Assembly (NCBI GenBank): GCA_027317645.1
Contig: DAHVQS010000001.1
Coordinates: 1 to 64,000 of the forward strand
Source: Paenalcaligenes sp021793095
Lineage (GTDB): Bacteria > Pseudomonadota > Gammaproteobacteria > Burkholderiales > Burkholderiaceae_B
Length of the DNA: 64,000 nt
Direction: 5' to 3'
Shown piece by piece: positions 8,104 through 17,556 of the stretch. How positions within the stretch are numbered: position 1 is the stretch's first letter; every line of letters begins with the position of its first letter. A model generated the notes under the pieces. It was given only the letters and a program-made list of their open reading frames with translations. It did no database searches and was not told the origin of the DNA. The position numbers and the translations under genes are program-made.

Positions 8104-9564
8104 ATGCAAACAGAGGTTTACACCCCCTCACAGCGAATACTGGTTTTAGGCCTAGGCCATAGTGGGGCTGCGGCCGCCTACTGGTGTGCGCATCAGGGGT
8201 GGCCTGTGCGCCTTGCAGATACACGTTCCACGCCGCCCGATATTGATGAATTGCGCCAGGCATTAAGTGAGGCTGATGCCCAATGGGTGTTGGGCAGTGA
8301 GGCATTGGATGAAGCTGTGCTTCAAGGGGTATGCACCTTGGTGTTAAGTCCTGGCTTATCACCCCATGAGCCCCAGTTAAAAGCGCTATTGGAAAAGGCC
8401 GAGGATCAGGGCATCGAGTGCATTAATGAGTTGACCCTTTTTGCCCGTGCCTTGGCACAGGCCGCGCAGCAGCGTGATTATCACCCCCAGTTGATCGCCA
8501 TTACAGGGACCAATGGTAAAACCACGGTGGCCACAATGGTGGCGCATTTGCTGCGCGAGCACGAGGTCAGCGTGCAGCTCGCAGGCAATATCAGCCCCTC
8601 GTGTATGAGTGCTTGGCTAGCGGCCCAGCAAACTGGGCTATGGCCCGAGGTATGGGTATTAGAGTGCTCCAGTTTTCAGTTGCATAGTATGCAGGATCTG
8701 CATCCCGACGTGGCCACTGTTTTGAATATTAGCCAGGACCATTTGGATTGGCATGTATCCGCTAGCGATTATCAAAATGACAAGATGCGTTTGCTGCAGC
8801 AGGCCAAACGGGTGGTCTATCACCGTGATGATCCCATTGTTTGTCGTGCGGCACAGGCGCTGAGCCAACCTCGGTGGTCTTTCGGGCGCCAACAGCCCGA
8901 ACGGGAGCGCCAACTGGGCATCTTTGTGGATGCTCAGGATAGACGTTGGTTGGCCGTGTGTGATGCAGCGGGACAGTACACGCAGTTGCTCCCTTGCGGG
9001 AGTTTGTCCGTACTGGGCGAGCACAATGAAAGCAATGCATTGGCTGCGTTGGCCTTATTGGCTGCGTTGGATTGGCCCATTCGACAGATGGCCGAGGCTT
9101 TGAGTCGCTACCGAGGTGAGCCTCACCGTTGTGAGTGGGTGCGGGATGTGCGCGATGTGCGTTTCATTAATGACAGCAAAGGCACCAACGTCGGCGCGAC
9201 AGTCGCTGCCATTCAAGGCATAGAGGCGCCCAAGATTTTAATTGCGGGCGGATTAGGCAAAGGACAGGATTTCACGCCGCTGGCCGAGGCCATTCGCGCG
9301 GGTGATGTCCGCCATACGGTGCTGTATGGGGCGGATGCCGCACGCATTGCCCAGACCCTTAGGGAGTGCGATTTGCCCCATAGCATGGTGGCCCAGTTAG
9401 ACAGCGCGGTTGAGCAGGCGTTTGGCTTTGCTAGCGCTCGTGATGTGGTGCTGTTCTCACCCGCTTGTGCGAGTATGGACCAATTTGAAAACTACCAAGC
9501 ACGTGGGCGGGCCTTTGTGGATGCCGTCAGTGAGTTGGCCCTGGATTTAGGAGAGGTGCAATGA
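8104..9564 (+). CDS. murD: UDP-N-acetylmuramoyl-L-alanine--D-glutamate ligase MurD
   Basis: MurD adds D-glutamate to UDP-MurNAc-L-Ala in the cytoplasm. The protein has an N-terminal Rossmann-like UDP-binding domain (ILVLGLGHSGAAAA), the Mur ligase Walker A GTNGKT (135-140) and NISQDHLDWH. Its C-terminal domain has the phosphate-contacting region FINDSKGTNVGATVAA. About 486 residues is longer than E. coli MurD (438), from insertions in the central and C-terminal domains. Two adjacent starts are possible. TTG at 8101 has the better spacing from AGAGG (8087-8091), while ATG at 8104 is the stronger codon. I give the ATG. The stop overlaps ftsW by 4 bases. Confidence 0.96.
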   Translation: MQTEVYTPSQRILVLGLGHSGAAAAYWCAHQGWPVRLADTRSTPPDIDELRQALSEADAQWVLGSEALDEAVLQGVCTLVLSPGLSPHEPQLKALLEKAEDQGIECINELTLFARALAQAAQQRDYHPQLIAITGTNGKTTVATMVAHLLREHEVSVQLAGNISPSCMSAWLAAQQTGLWPEVWVLECSSFQLHSMQDLHPDVATVLNISQDHLDWHVSASDYQNDKMRLLQQAKRVVYHRDDPIVCRAAQALSQPRWSFGRQQPERERQLGIFVDAQDRRWLAVCDAAGQYTQLLPCGSLSVLGEHNESNALAALALLAALDWPIRQMAEALSRYRGEPHRCEWVRDVRDVRFINDSKGTNVGATVAAIQGIEAPKILIAGGLGKGQDFTPLAEAIRAGDVRHTVLYGADAARIAQTLRECDLPHSMVAQLDSAVEQAFGFASARDVVLFSPACASMDQFENYQARGRAFVDAVSELALDLGEVQ

Positions 9565-10751
9565 GCTTCTTATCGGTACTGAGTAGCCTCTCTAATCCAC
9601 GTACGGTACGGACCGCACAGCCGTCTATTGATACATTGCTGCTGAGCGTGGCGGTGTGTTTGTCGATGTTTGGGCTGTTGATGGTGTATTCAGCCTCGAT
9701 TGCCCTTGGGGACGGCCCTGAGTATCAGGGATATGGCCGTTATTACTTTGTCATTCGCCATGCCATATTCATGGCTTTGGGATTACTGTCCGCGGCGGCG
9801 GTCGTGATGGTCCCCATGAAACGTTGCCAAGAGTGGGCGCTGCCCTTGTTCTTTGTCGGGCTAATTTTATTGATATTGGTATTGGTTCCTGGGATTGGCC
9901 GTGAGGCCAATGGGGCGCGCCGTTGGATTCCTCTGGGCATTATCAATTTACAACCTTCTGAGTTGATGAAGGTGTTGATGCTGCTTTATGCCGCGGACTA
10001 TACCGTGCGCAAGCAGGCGCATCTGAGCGGCTTTGTGCGGGGGCTGATACCCATGGTCCTGTCGGTATTGATTGTCGGGGCTTTATTGTTACTAGAGCCG
10101 GACCTCGGGGCCTTTATTGTGATTGGTGCAATTGCGATGGGCCTGATCTTTATTGGCGGCCTTAATATCAAACATTTTGCCCTGATGACTGTCGGACTGC
10201 TGGGCAGCTTTTTTGCCTTGATTTGGTATTACCCTTGGCGCCGTCAGCGTTTGTTTGTTTATTTGGATCCCTGGAATCCCGATAACGTGTATGGCAGTGC
10301 GTATCAGTTGTCACATTCGCTGATCGCGTTTGGGCGTGGTGAGTGGTTCGGGGTAGGGCTGGGGGCCAGCGTAGAAAAGCTGCATTATCTGCCCGAGGCC
10401 CACACTGACTTTATTGCTGCTGTCATTGGCGAGGAATTAGGTTTCGTCGGCATTACGGTGTTGGTTGCCGTCTTTGCCTTTATTGTTTGGCGTTGTTTTG
10501 AAATTGGGCGCCAAGCCATTGCCATGGAGCGCGTATTTGGAGCGATGGTGGCCTACGGGGTAGGGGTTTGGTTTGGTGTGCAGACCTTTATCAATATTGG
10601 AGTGTGTTTGGGGCTTTTGCCTACCAAAGGCCTGACCTTACCCATGGTGAGCTATGGGGGCTCGGCAATTGTGACGACCTTTATCGCTATGGCCTTGGTA
10701 TTTCGCGTGGATTATGAAAATCGACGTTTGATGCGGGGGAAAACCAAATGA
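9561..10751 (+). CDS. ftsW: Septal peptidoglycan glycosyltransferase FtsW
   Basis: FtsW is a SEDS-family polymerase that builds septal glycan strands from lipid II together with FtsI. The 396-residue protein is almost entirely hydrophobic, about ten membrane segments. It carries SEDS signatures: MVYSAS in the first helix, NGARRWIPLG, QPSELMKVLMLLYAAD, HTDFIAAVIGEELGF, and PTKGLTLPMVSYGGS near the end. Location between murD and murG inside the dcw operon separates it from RodA. The ATG overlaps the murD stop (ATGA) and the stop overlaps the murG start in the same way. Confidence 0.96.
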   Translation: MSFLSVLSSLSNPRTVRTAQPSIDTLLLSVAVCLSMFGLLMVYSASIALGDGPEYQGYGRYYFVIRHAIFMALGLLSAAAVVMVPMKRCQEWALPLFFVGLILLILVLVPGIGREANGARRWIPLGIINLQPSELMKVLMLLYAADYTVRKQAHLSGFVRGLIPMVLSVLIVGALLLLEPDLGAFIVIGAIAMGLIFIGGLNIKHFALMTVGLLGSFFALIWYYPWRRQRLFVYLDPWNPDNVYGSAYQLSHSLIAFGRGEWFGVGLGASVEKLHYLPEAHTDFIAAVIGEELGFVGITVLVAVFAFIVWRCFEIGRQAIAMERVFGAMVAYGVGVWFGVQTFINIGVCLGLLPTKGLTLPMVSYGGSAIVTTFIAMALVFRVDYENRRLMRGKTK

Positions 10752-11827
10752 CGCAGGCTACGAATCGCATCGTGATTATGGCGGGTGGCACAGGCGGACA
10801 TATTATGCCTGGCTTGGCGGTAGGGCATCTATTGCGTGCCCAAGGTTGGCAGGTGTGGTGGTTGGGGCACCCTGATCGCATGGAAGGCGAAATGGTGCCT
10901 AATCATGGGTTTGAACTGTTACCCCTTGAATTTGCTGGCCTGCGTGGCAAGGGTTTAGGCGCCTTACTCAAACTCCCGTTCCGATTGTTTTCGGCTTGCC
11001 GACAGGCGCGTCGCGCCTTTCAGGACGTGCGTCCACAGGTAGTGTTAGGCATGGGGGGTTATGTGACGGTTCCAGGAGGCTTGATGGCGCGTTGGATGAA
11101 AATTCCCATGGTGGTTCATGAACAAAACGCCATTGGCGGGACAGCCAATCGCTTGTTAGCACGCCTGTCACGCCGCCGACTGGTGGGCTTCCCAGGGGCA
11201 TTGCCCGGGGCCGTAATGGTGGGCAACCCAGTACGGGCAGCCTTTAAATCCTTGGCGGCACCCAAGAGCCGTTATGAGCGTCGACAAGGGCCATTACAGG
11301 TGCTGGTGTTGGGCGGTAGCTTGGGTGCTCGCCCTTTAAATCAGGTGATTCCCGAGGCGCTTGCCAGTATCCCGTCTGCCGACCGACCCACTGTGGTGCA
11401 CCAAGCGGGAGAGCAGCATATTGATGATGTTCGCGAGCGCTACGCTCAATTAGGGGTAGCGGCTGAGTGCATGCCCTTTATAGAGGATGTGGCCCAAGCC
11501 ATGGCCCAGGCGGATATTGTGATTTGCCGGGCCGGAGCGATGACCGTGGCCGAGGTGGCCACTGCGGGGGTTGCTGCGTTATTCATCCCCTTGCCTCATG
11601 CCATTGATGATCACCAAACAGCGAATGCGCGTTATTTATCCGATTGTGGCGCGGCCTGGTTGCAGCCCCAAAGCGCTTTCACGGGGCAATGGCTCAGCAA
11701 GTGGTTGCGCGAACGACAGCGGTCTGAGCTGGCCGAGGTGGCCATGCGCGCTCATGAGCATGCTTATAGAGAGGCAGCAGAGAAAATTGCACAAGCATGC
11801 ACAGAAGTTGCTCAGGAGGCGGCATGA
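10748..11827 (+). CDS. murG: UDP-GlcNAc:lipid I N-acetylglucosaminyltransferase MurG
   Basis: MurG converts lipid I to lipid II at the cytoplasmic face of the membrane. It is a GT-B fold enzyme of 359 residues, the usual size. The N-terminal glycine loop MAGGTGGHIMPG (11-22), HEQNAIGGTANR, the second-domain loop GGSLGARPLNQVI and the UDP-GlcNAc contact segment CRAGAMTVAEVATAG are all present. IPLPHAIDDHQTANA follows. Four-base overlaps with ftsW upstream and with murC downstream indicate a tightly coupled operon. Its final codons contain the AGGAGG that serves as Shine-Dalgarno for murC. Confidence 0.97.
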   Translation: MTQATNRIVIMAGGTGGHIMPGLAVGHLLRAQGWQVWWLGHPDRMEGEMVPNHGFELLPLEFAGLRGKGLGALLKLPFRLFSACRQARRAFQDVRPQVVLGMGGYVTVPGGLMARWMKIPMVVHEQNAIGGTANRLLARLSRRRLVGFPGALPGAVMVGNPVRAAFKSLAAPKSRYERRQGPLQVLVLGGSLGARPLNQVIPEALASIPSADRPTVVHQAGEQHIDDVRERYAQLGVAAECMPFIEDVAQAMAQADIVICRAGAMTVAEVATAGVAALFIPLPHAIDDHQTANARYLSDCGAAWLQPQSAFTGQWLSKWLRERQRSELAEVAMRAHEHAYREAAEKIAQACTEVAQEAA

Positions 11828-13230
11828 AGCATCGTATTAAACAAATTCATTTTGTGGGCATTGGCGGCTCAGGCATGAGTGGCATTGCTGAGGTGTTGCT
11901 GAACCTAGGCTATGCCATCAGTGGTTCGGATATCCAAGAGTCTGCCGTCACACGACGCCTGGCTCGCTTGGGAGCACGAGTGTTGATCGGTCACCGCGCT
12001 GAAAACGTCAAAGGCATGGGGGCCATTGTGATTTCCAGCGCCATCACAAATGACAACCCTGAGGTGCGTGCCGCACGGGCAGCTAACATACCCGTGGTGC
12101 CGCGTGCATTAATGCTGGCCGAGCTCATGCGCTTAAAACGCGGGATTGCGGTGGCAGGCACACATGGAAAAACAACCACGACCAGTCTCATTGCGAGCGT
12201 GCTGGCGGCAGGTGGGATCGACCCGACTTTTGTGATTGGTGGGCGTTTAAATTCTGCAGATGCCAATGCGCGCTTGGGGCAGGGGGACTATATCGTGGTC
12301 GAGGCAGATGAGTCAGATGCCTCTTTCCTAAACCTGCTACCGGTCATGAGTGTGATCACAAATATCGATGTGGATCATATGGACACTTATGGCCATGATT
12401 TGGCTCGTTTAAAAAGTGCTTTTATAGAATTCACACAGCGTTTACCTTTTTATGGCAGCGCAATTTTGTGTACGGACGATCCTAATGTGCGCGAAATCAT
12501 TCCTTTTGTATCGCGTCCCATAACCACCTATGGCATTGATTCAGATGCTCAGGTGCGGGCCATTAACGTGCGACACCAGGGCACCAAAATGTGCTTTGAA
12601 GTGCAGCGCAAAAGTCCCACAGGTGCATTGCCCGAATTGTCGGTCTGCCTCAATTTGCCCGGGCGTCATAATGTGCTCAATGCCTTGGCGGCCATAGCCG
12701 TGGCTACCGAGCTCGGCGTGCCCGATGAGGTGATTGCTGATGCGTTGGATGAGTTTACGGGGGTGGGACGACGTTTTGCCCTGCTGGGTGACTTTAAGGT
12801 ACCGGCGGCATCGGGTGGCGGCACGTTTACGGTGGTTGATGATTATGGTCACCACCCCACCGAGATGCAGGCTACTTTGGAGGCTGCTCGAGGGGCCTGG
12901 CCTGATCGACGTTTGGTGGTGGTGTTTCAGCCCCATCGGTATACCCGTACGCGCGATTGTTTTGAGGATTTCGTACAGGTGCTCAGTCAGGCAGATGCGG
13001 TCTTTATTACCGAGGTATTTGCCGCGGGTGAAGAACCCTTAATAGCAGCTGACGGGCGCGCATTAACCCGCGGTGTGCGCGTGGCCGGACGTGTTGAGCC
13101 GGTCTTTGTGCCCGAGTTGGATCAGCTCGCGGATGCGTTACTGAATTTTGTCCGCGCAGATGATGTGGTGTTGATCATGGGTGCTGGGAGTATCAGCCGG
13201 TTACCCACGTTCTTAGGAGAAAGACAATGA
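11824..13230 (+). CDS. murC: UDP-N-acetylmuramate--L-alanine ligase MurC
   Basis: MurC attaches the first stem-peptide residue, L-alanine, to UDP-MurNAc. The protein begins MKHRIKQIHFVGIGGSGMSG, the usual N-terminal nucleotide-binding loop. It has the Walker A variant GTHGKTTT (112-119), VEADESDASFL, and DDYGHHPTEMQATL in the third domain. An in-frame ATG at 11797 would add nine residues. I prefer 11824 because AGGAGG at 11814-11819 is well spaced, the family start is restored, and the ATG then overlaps the murG stop (ATGA) as at neighbouring junctions. This gives 468 residues. The stop overlaps ddlB by 4 bases. Confidence 0.97.
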   Translation: MKHRIKQIHFVGIGGSGMSGIAEVLLNLGYAISGSDIQESAVTRRLARLGARVLIGHRAENVKGMGAIVISSAITNDNPEVRAARAANIPVVPRALMLAELMRLKRGIAVAGTHGKTTTTSLIASVLAAGGIDPTFVIGGRLNSADANARLGQGDYIVVEADESDASFLNLLPVMSVITNIDVDHMDTYGHDLARLKSAFIEFTQRLPFYGSAILCTDDPNVREIIPFVSRPITTYGIDSDAQVRAINVRHQGTKMCFEVQRKSPTGALPELSVCLNLPGRHNVLNALAAIAVATELGVPDEVIADALDEFTGVGRRFALLGDFKVPAASGGGTFTVVDDYGHHPTEMQATLEAARGAWPDRRLVVVFQPHRYTRTRDCFEDFVQVLSQADAVFITEVFAAGEEPLIAADGRALTRGVRVAGRVEPVFVPELDQLADALLNFVRADDVVLIMGAGSISRLPTFLGERQ

Positions 13231-14180
13231 GTGCGGCAATGGGACGAGTAGGGGTGCTGTATGGGGGCGTTTCCGCTGAGCGCGAAGTATCGCTCATGTC
13301 TGGACAAGGCGTCTGCCAGGCGTTGCGCGCGCGTGGAGTGGATGCTCATTTGTTTGATACAGGAGAGCGCTCTTTGGCTGAGTTGGCCGGTGCCCAATTT
13401 GATCGGGTATTTATTGCACTGCACGGGCGCCATGGTGAGGATGGCACTTTACAAGGCGCTTTAGAGTTGTTGGGTATTCCCTATACGGGCAGCGGGCCCA
13501 AAGCCTCGGCAATTGCCATGGACAAGGTGATGAGCAAAAAAATCTGGCAGCAGGCTCAATTACCGACCCCTGCTTATTGCGCACTCGAAGAGGTGGGGCA
13601 ATTAGAGGCGGCGATGCAGACATTGAGCTTTCCCTTCATCATGAAGCCCCCTCACGAGGGATCCACTGTTGGGTTTGCCCTGGTAGAGAGCGTTGATCAG
13701 GTGAAAGAGGCATTTGCCCTGGCCAAACAATATGACCATACCGTATTGGCTGAGCAATTTATTGATGGGCGAGAGTTGACCGTCCCCGTGTTGGGGGCGG
13801 GCGCTGATGCGCGGGCATTGCCGGTCATCGAAATAGTGGTACCAGAGGGTGGGCTGTATGACTATGAGCACAAATACCACAGTGATGAAACACAGTATTT
13901 TTGTCCTGCTGATTTGCCTGCTGATGTCACCCAGCAGGTACAACAATTGGCCCAAGATGCCTATAGAGCGCTGGACTGCGAGGGCTGGGGTCGCGTGGAC
14001 ATTATGTTGGATGCCCAGCAAAGGCCTTGGCTTTTGGAGATTAATACCTCACCTGGGATGACCCCTCAGTCATTGGTGCCCATGGCCGCACAGGCCGAGC
14101 AGATGAGCTATGAGGATTTATGCATGGAAATTTTGCAGTATGCCAGCCTTAAGGTGCATACCGCTGTACAGGACGATTAG
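13227..14180 (+). CDS. ddlB: D-alanine--D-alanine ligase
   Basis: Ddl joins two D-alanines to make the dipeptide that MurF adds to the stem. It is an ATP-grasp enzyme of 317 residues. Visible motifs are VLYGGVSAEREVSLMSG (N-terminal substrate loop), HGRHGEDGTLQGALELLGI, the ATP-grasp lysine and loop in KPPHEGSTVGFALVES, and LLEINTSPGMTPQSLVPMAA, which contains metal- and D-Ala-binding residues. It lies between murC and ftsQ, the standard place of ddlB. Start overlaps the murC stop (ATGA); an AGGAG precedes it. The gap to ftsQ is 8 bases. Confidence 0.97.
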   Translation: MSAAMGRVGVLYGGVSAEREVSLMSGQGVCQALRARGVDAHLFDTGERSLAELAGAQFDRVFIALHGRHGEDGTLQGALELLGIPYTGSGPKASAIAMDKVMSKKIWQQAQLPTPAYCALEEVGQLEAAMQTLSFPFIMKPPHEGSTVGFALVESVDQVKEAFALAKQYDHTVLAEQFIDGRELTVPVLGAGADARALPVIEIVVPEGGLYDYEHKYHSDETQYFCPADLPADVTQQVQQLAQDAYRALDCEGWGRVDIMLDAQQRPWLLEINTSPGMTPQSLVPMAAQAEQMSYEDLCMEILQYASLKVHTAVQDD

Positions 14181-14188
14181 GAGGGCAT

Positions 14189-14980
14189 GTGTTAGCAGTG
14201 CGTTTCACCAATTTTTTAGCAAATGCGTTGACAGTATTGGCGGTGCTCATACTGCTGGCCGCATTGTTGCTGTGGGTGGCGCACAGACCCTACTTTCAAA
14301 TAAAGAATGTTGCGTTGGAAAGCAGTCAGGGTGGGCAACTGCATTATGTGCAGGTAGACGCCTTGGCCCACGACATCCAAGGCAAAGTGACCGGGGGGTT
14401 TTTTGACATCAATTTGGATGAGGCACGGCGTGTATTTGAGGCCATTCCTTGGGTGCGCCGCGCACAGGTAAAGCGTGAATGGCCGAATCAACTCAGAGTC
14501 ACTATCGAGGAGCAGGAGCCGTTGGCCTTTTGGAATGACGAACAGTTGATTAACCGTTGGGGTGAGGTCTTTACTGCAGACAAGGCACCACTCTCACGCA
14601 CAGGGCAGGCCGATGTGATTCCGCAGCTCAACGGGCCGGAGCAATCCGAGCGTTTGGTCATTCAGCGTTACGCCGAGGTGGCACGCTGGGTGGCACCGCT
14701 GGGATTAGACATACAACAGGTGACGCTCAGTCCTCGATATGCCTGGGATGTGGTCTTGTCCAACGGCATGCAGCTATTGATTGGTCGTGACCCAGCGGCA
14801 GAGGCCACTGACCCACACGGACGTTCCGGTGCGCAGTCCTTTGCTGCTCGTATTGAGCGTTTTATACAAGCGTGGCCTGATTTATCAGAGCGGTTGGCGG
14901 GGCGTGCAATTGCTCGGGCGGATTTACGCTATAACGATGGTTTTGCCATCACTTTGGCCCCGCAAGATAACAGTGAGTAA
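14189..14980 (+). CDS. ftsQ: Cell division protein FtsQ
   Basis: FtsQ is a bitopic divisome scaffold that binds FtsL and FtsB in the periplasm. The 263-residue protein has one N-terminal transmembrane helix (about 11-33) and a POTRA domain beginning at YFQIKNVALESS. The FtsQ domain follows with WVRRAQVKREWPNQLRVTI and EEQEPLAFWN. The start is a GTG at 14189 preceded by TAGGAGGG. An overlapping ATG two bases upstream is in another frame and stops at once. The gene is followed after 8 bases by ftsA, as in most dcw clusters. Confidence 0.95.
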   Translation: MLAVRFTNFLANALTVLAVLILLAALLLWVAHRPYFQIKNVALESSQGGQLHYVQVDALAHDIQGKVTGGFFDINLDEARRVFEAIPWVRRAQVKREWPNQLRVTIEEQEPLAFWNDEQLINRWGEVFTADKAPLSRTGQADVIPQLNGPEQSERLVIQRYAEVARWVAPLGLDIQQVTLSPRYAWDVVLSNGMQLLIGRDPAAEATDPHGRSGAQSFAARIERFIQAWPDLSERLAGRAIARADLRYNDGFAITLAPQDNSE

Positions 14981-14988
14981 AACAGAAA

Positions 14989-16215
14989 ATGACTCGTGAT
15001 ACTAAGGATTTAATCGTCGCATTAGACATTGGCACCAGCAAGGTCATTGCTGTGGTGGCTGAAATTCTGCCGGGGGGACAATTCGAGGTCCTGGGCCTTG
15101 GGCAGCACGCATCCTTGGGCATGCGTAAAGGGGTGGTCGTCAACATTGAGAGTACCGTGAACTCCATCCAAAAAGCGCTCGAAGAGGCTGAGCTCATGGC
15201 GGATTGCAAAATCCGCGAGGTCTATACCGGTATCGCAGGCGGGCATATTCGCAGCTTTAACTCTAGCGGGATGGTGGCAGTCAAGGACAAAGAGGTGACC
15301 GCAACGGATGTCGCCCGAGTGATAGAAACCGCTAAAGCAGTCAACATTCCCACCGATCAACAGGTGCTGCACGTACTGACACAGGAATTCATCGTCGATG
15401 CCCAAGAGGATATTCGCGAGCCTATTGGCATGAGTGGGCTGCGTTTGGAAGTCCGTGTGCATATTGTGACTGGGGCCGTGAGTGCCGCCCAAAATATCGT
15501 TAAATGTGTGCGCCGCTGCGGGTTGGAGGTGCAGGACCTGACCTTGCAGCCCCTGGCGTCAAGCTTGGCCTGTCTGACCGAGGATGAAAAGGAGCTCGGC
15601 GTGGTGCTGGTCGATATTGGCGGAGGGACAACAGACATTGCAATTTACACCGGTGGGGCCATCCGTCATACCGATGTGATTTCTATTGCTGGAGACCAAA
15701 TTACCAGTGATATCGCCGCCATGCTCAGGACCCCCACCCCTGATGCAGAGGAAATCAAGCTGCGTTATGGCATTGCCAAACAAACCCTGGCCAATGCCGA
15801 GGAGCTGATCGAGGTGCCGGGGATTGGGGACCGACCCAATCGTCAAGTCAAGCGCCAATCAGTGGGTGCGGTCATTGAGCCGCGGGTCGAAGAGATTATG
15901 CATTTTGTGCAGCAGAGCGTGCATGAATCCGGATACGAAGATTTGGTGTCTTCGGGCATCGTCATTACCGGGGGCACTGCTTTATTGCCGGGAATTGTTG
16001 AGTTAGCTGAGGACGTGTTTGCCAAACCAGTGAGAGTGGCTGTGCCCACCTATGAGGGCAGTTTGGCAGATGTGATGCGTAACCCAAGGTTTTCAACCGT
16101 GATGGGTCTATTGACTGAGGCACGGTTACAGCATGCGCGCGGGCAGCGAGTTGCCCAGCAGAAAGGCAGCGTCAAGACATTGTTTGCGCGAATGCGGGAA
16201 TGGTTTTTGAATTAA
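14989..16215 (+). CDS. ftsA: Cell division protein FtsA
   Basis: FtsA is an actin-fold ATPase that tethers FtsZ to the inner membrane and recruits the divisome. The 408-residue sequence has the first phosphate loop VALDIGTSKVIAVV (about 10-23), the 1C domain, the second phosphate loop LVDIGGGTTDIAIY, and ITGGTALLPGIVELAE for adenosine binding. The last 15 residues (SVKTLFARMREWFLN) form the conserved amphipathic membrane-targeting helix. Size agrees with E. coli FtsA (420). A 139-base gap separates it from ftsZ, larger than any earlier gap in the operon. Confidence 0.97.
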   Translation: MTRDTKDLIVALDIGTSKVIAVVAEILPGGQFEVLGLGQHASLGMRKGVVVNIESTVNSIQKALEEAELMADCKIREVYTGIAGGHIRSFNSSGMVAVKDKEVTATDVARVIETAKAVNIPTDQQVLHVLTQEFIVDAQEDIREPIGMSGLRLEVRVHIVTGAVSAAQNIVKCVRRCGLEVQDLTLQPLASSLACLTEDEKELGVVLVDIGGGTTDIAIYTGGAIRHTDVISIAGDQITSDIAAMLRTPTPDAEEIKLRYGIAKQTLANAEELIEVPGIGDRPNRQVKRQSVGAVIEPRVEEIMHFVQQSVHESGYEDLVSSGIVITGGTALLPGIVELAEDVFAKPVRVAVPTYEGSLADVMRNPRFSTVMGLLTEARLQHARGQRVAQQKGSVKTLFARMREWFLN

Positions 16216-16243
16216 TCCAAAACTTTATTCAAGGAGGGGTTGG

Positions 16244-16297
16244 ATGGACAAATTCAGGGGTAATCAATCCCCATATGGATGCATCAGATTTTTGTAG
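16244..16297 (+). CDS. Possible 17-codon leader ORF upstream of ftsZ
   Basis: An ATG at 16244 is preceded at ideal distance by AAGGAGGGG (16231-16239), one of the best Shine-Dalgarno sequences in the window. It opens a frame of 17 codons (MDKFRGNQSPYGCIRFL) ending in TAG at 16295. It lies in the 139-base gap between ftsA and ftsZ, 57 bases before the ftsZ start. A small inverted repeat (GGGG / CCCC around an 8-base loop) sits inside it. It may be a leader peptide influencing ftsZ expression, or a fortuitous site. I know no homologue. Confidence 0.25.
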   Translation: MDKFRGNQSPYGCIRFL

Positions 16298-16354
16298 CAA
16301 AAGTGCTTTTTAGTTGTTTTTTGTAGAACGTTTCAAGACGCAAGGGAGTCAAAA

Positions 16355-17536
16355 ATGATGGATTTTGAAATGATTGATACGCAAAGCGGCTCCACCGTGA
16401 TTAAGGTCATTGGTGTTGGGGGCGCTGGGGGCAACGCCATTACCCATATGATTAATTCTGGGGTACAAGGGGTTGATTTCATCTGTGCCAATACAGACTC
16501 GCAAGCACTGGCCAGCAGCCAAGCGCCTGCGCAAATCCGCTTAGGCCGTAGCGGCCTGGGGGCAGGTGCCAAGCCAGAACAAGGCCGTGCGGCCGCCGAG
16601 ACCGCCCGTGAAGAGATCCGTGCCGCCCTCGAAGGCGCGCATATGGTCTTTATCACAGCCGGTATGGGCGGTGGGACCGGTACCGGGGCGAGCCCTGTGG
16701 TGGCTGAGGTGGCCAAAGAGTTGGGCATCCTGACCGTCGGGGTGGTGACCAAGCCCTTCGATTTTGAGGGCAATCGCCGCATGCGTATGGCCGAAGAGGG
16801 TATTGCTGAGCTGGGCAAGCACGTCCATTCCCTCATTGTGGTGCTGAACGAGCGCCTGTATGACCTGATGGACGATGACGCCACTCAACAAGATTGCTTT
16901 AAGGCCGCAGACGACGTGCTGCACAATGCTTGTGCAGGGATCGCCGAGATTATCAACGTAGAAGGTAACGTCAACGTTGACTTTGAGGACGTCAAGACCA
17001 TCATGGGCGAACAAGGTCAGGCGATGATGGGTACCGCCGTAGCTTCCGGTGAAGACCGCGCGGTTGTCGCTGCTAAAGAGGCCATTGCTTGCCCATTGCT
17101 CGAGGGTGTGGATCTGAATGGCGCTCGTGGTATCCTTGTAAATATCACCGCTGGTCGCGACCTCAAGTTGCGCGAGACCCGCGAGATCATGAATACCATC
17201 CGCAGCTACGCTGCTGAGGACGCTACCGTTATCTTTGGTACTGCTTACGATGACGATATGCGCGATAGCTTGCGCGTGACCGTCGTGGCTACCGGGTTGG
17301 GGCGCAAAAAAAACCGTCCTGAGCTCGTCCACGACAAAGAAGAAGAGGCGCTGCGCACCGGCACAGACGATGCCGTGATTAACGAGGCGCAACACCAAGA
17401 GGCCGAGTCGGGCAAGGTGGATGTGTTCCGCAACCCCCGCGCGAGCCGTCGCGCATCGGATCAGGTGCGTGCGCTGGAAACCGCCGGGATGGATCATTTT
17501 GATATCCCTGCATTTTTGCGCAAGCAAGCAGACTAA
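16355..17536 (+). CDS. ftsZ: Cell division protein FtsZ
   Basis: FtsZ is the tubulin-like GTPase that polymerises into the Z ring. The 393-residue protein has the nucleotide-binding segment VIGVGGAGGNAI (18-29), the tubulin signature GGGTGTG (105-111), and FDFEGNRRMRMAEEG. The T7 region carries the catalytic Asp residues (NVDFEDVKTIM). A charged variable linker follows. The C-terminus MDHFDIPAFLRKQAD is the conserved peptide bound by FtsA and ZipA-type partners. The ATG at 16355 has AAGGGAG six bases upstream; an alternative in-frame ATG follows directly. The gene ends the operon in front of a strong hairpin. Confidence 0.98.
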   Translation: MMDFEMIDTQSGSTVIKVIGVGGAGGNAITHMINSGVQGVDFICANTDSQALASSQAPAQIRLGRSGLGAGAKPEQGRAAAETAREEIRAALEGAHMVFITAGMGGGTGTGASPVVAEVAKELGILTVGVVTKPFDFEGNRRMRMAEEGIAELGKHVHSLIVVLNERLYDLMDDDATQQDCFKAADDVLHNACAGIAEIINVEGNVNVDFEDVKTIMGEQGQAMMGTAVASGEDRAVVAAKEAIACPLLEGVDLNGARGILVNITAGRDLKLRETREIMNTIRSYAAEDATVIFGTAYDDDMRDSLRVTVVATGLGRKKNRPELVHDKEEEALRTGTDDAVINEAQHQEAESGKVDVFRNPRASRRASDQVRALETAGMDHFDIPAFLRKQAD

Positions 17537-17556
17537 TTTTTCAGGCTCCCATGCAC

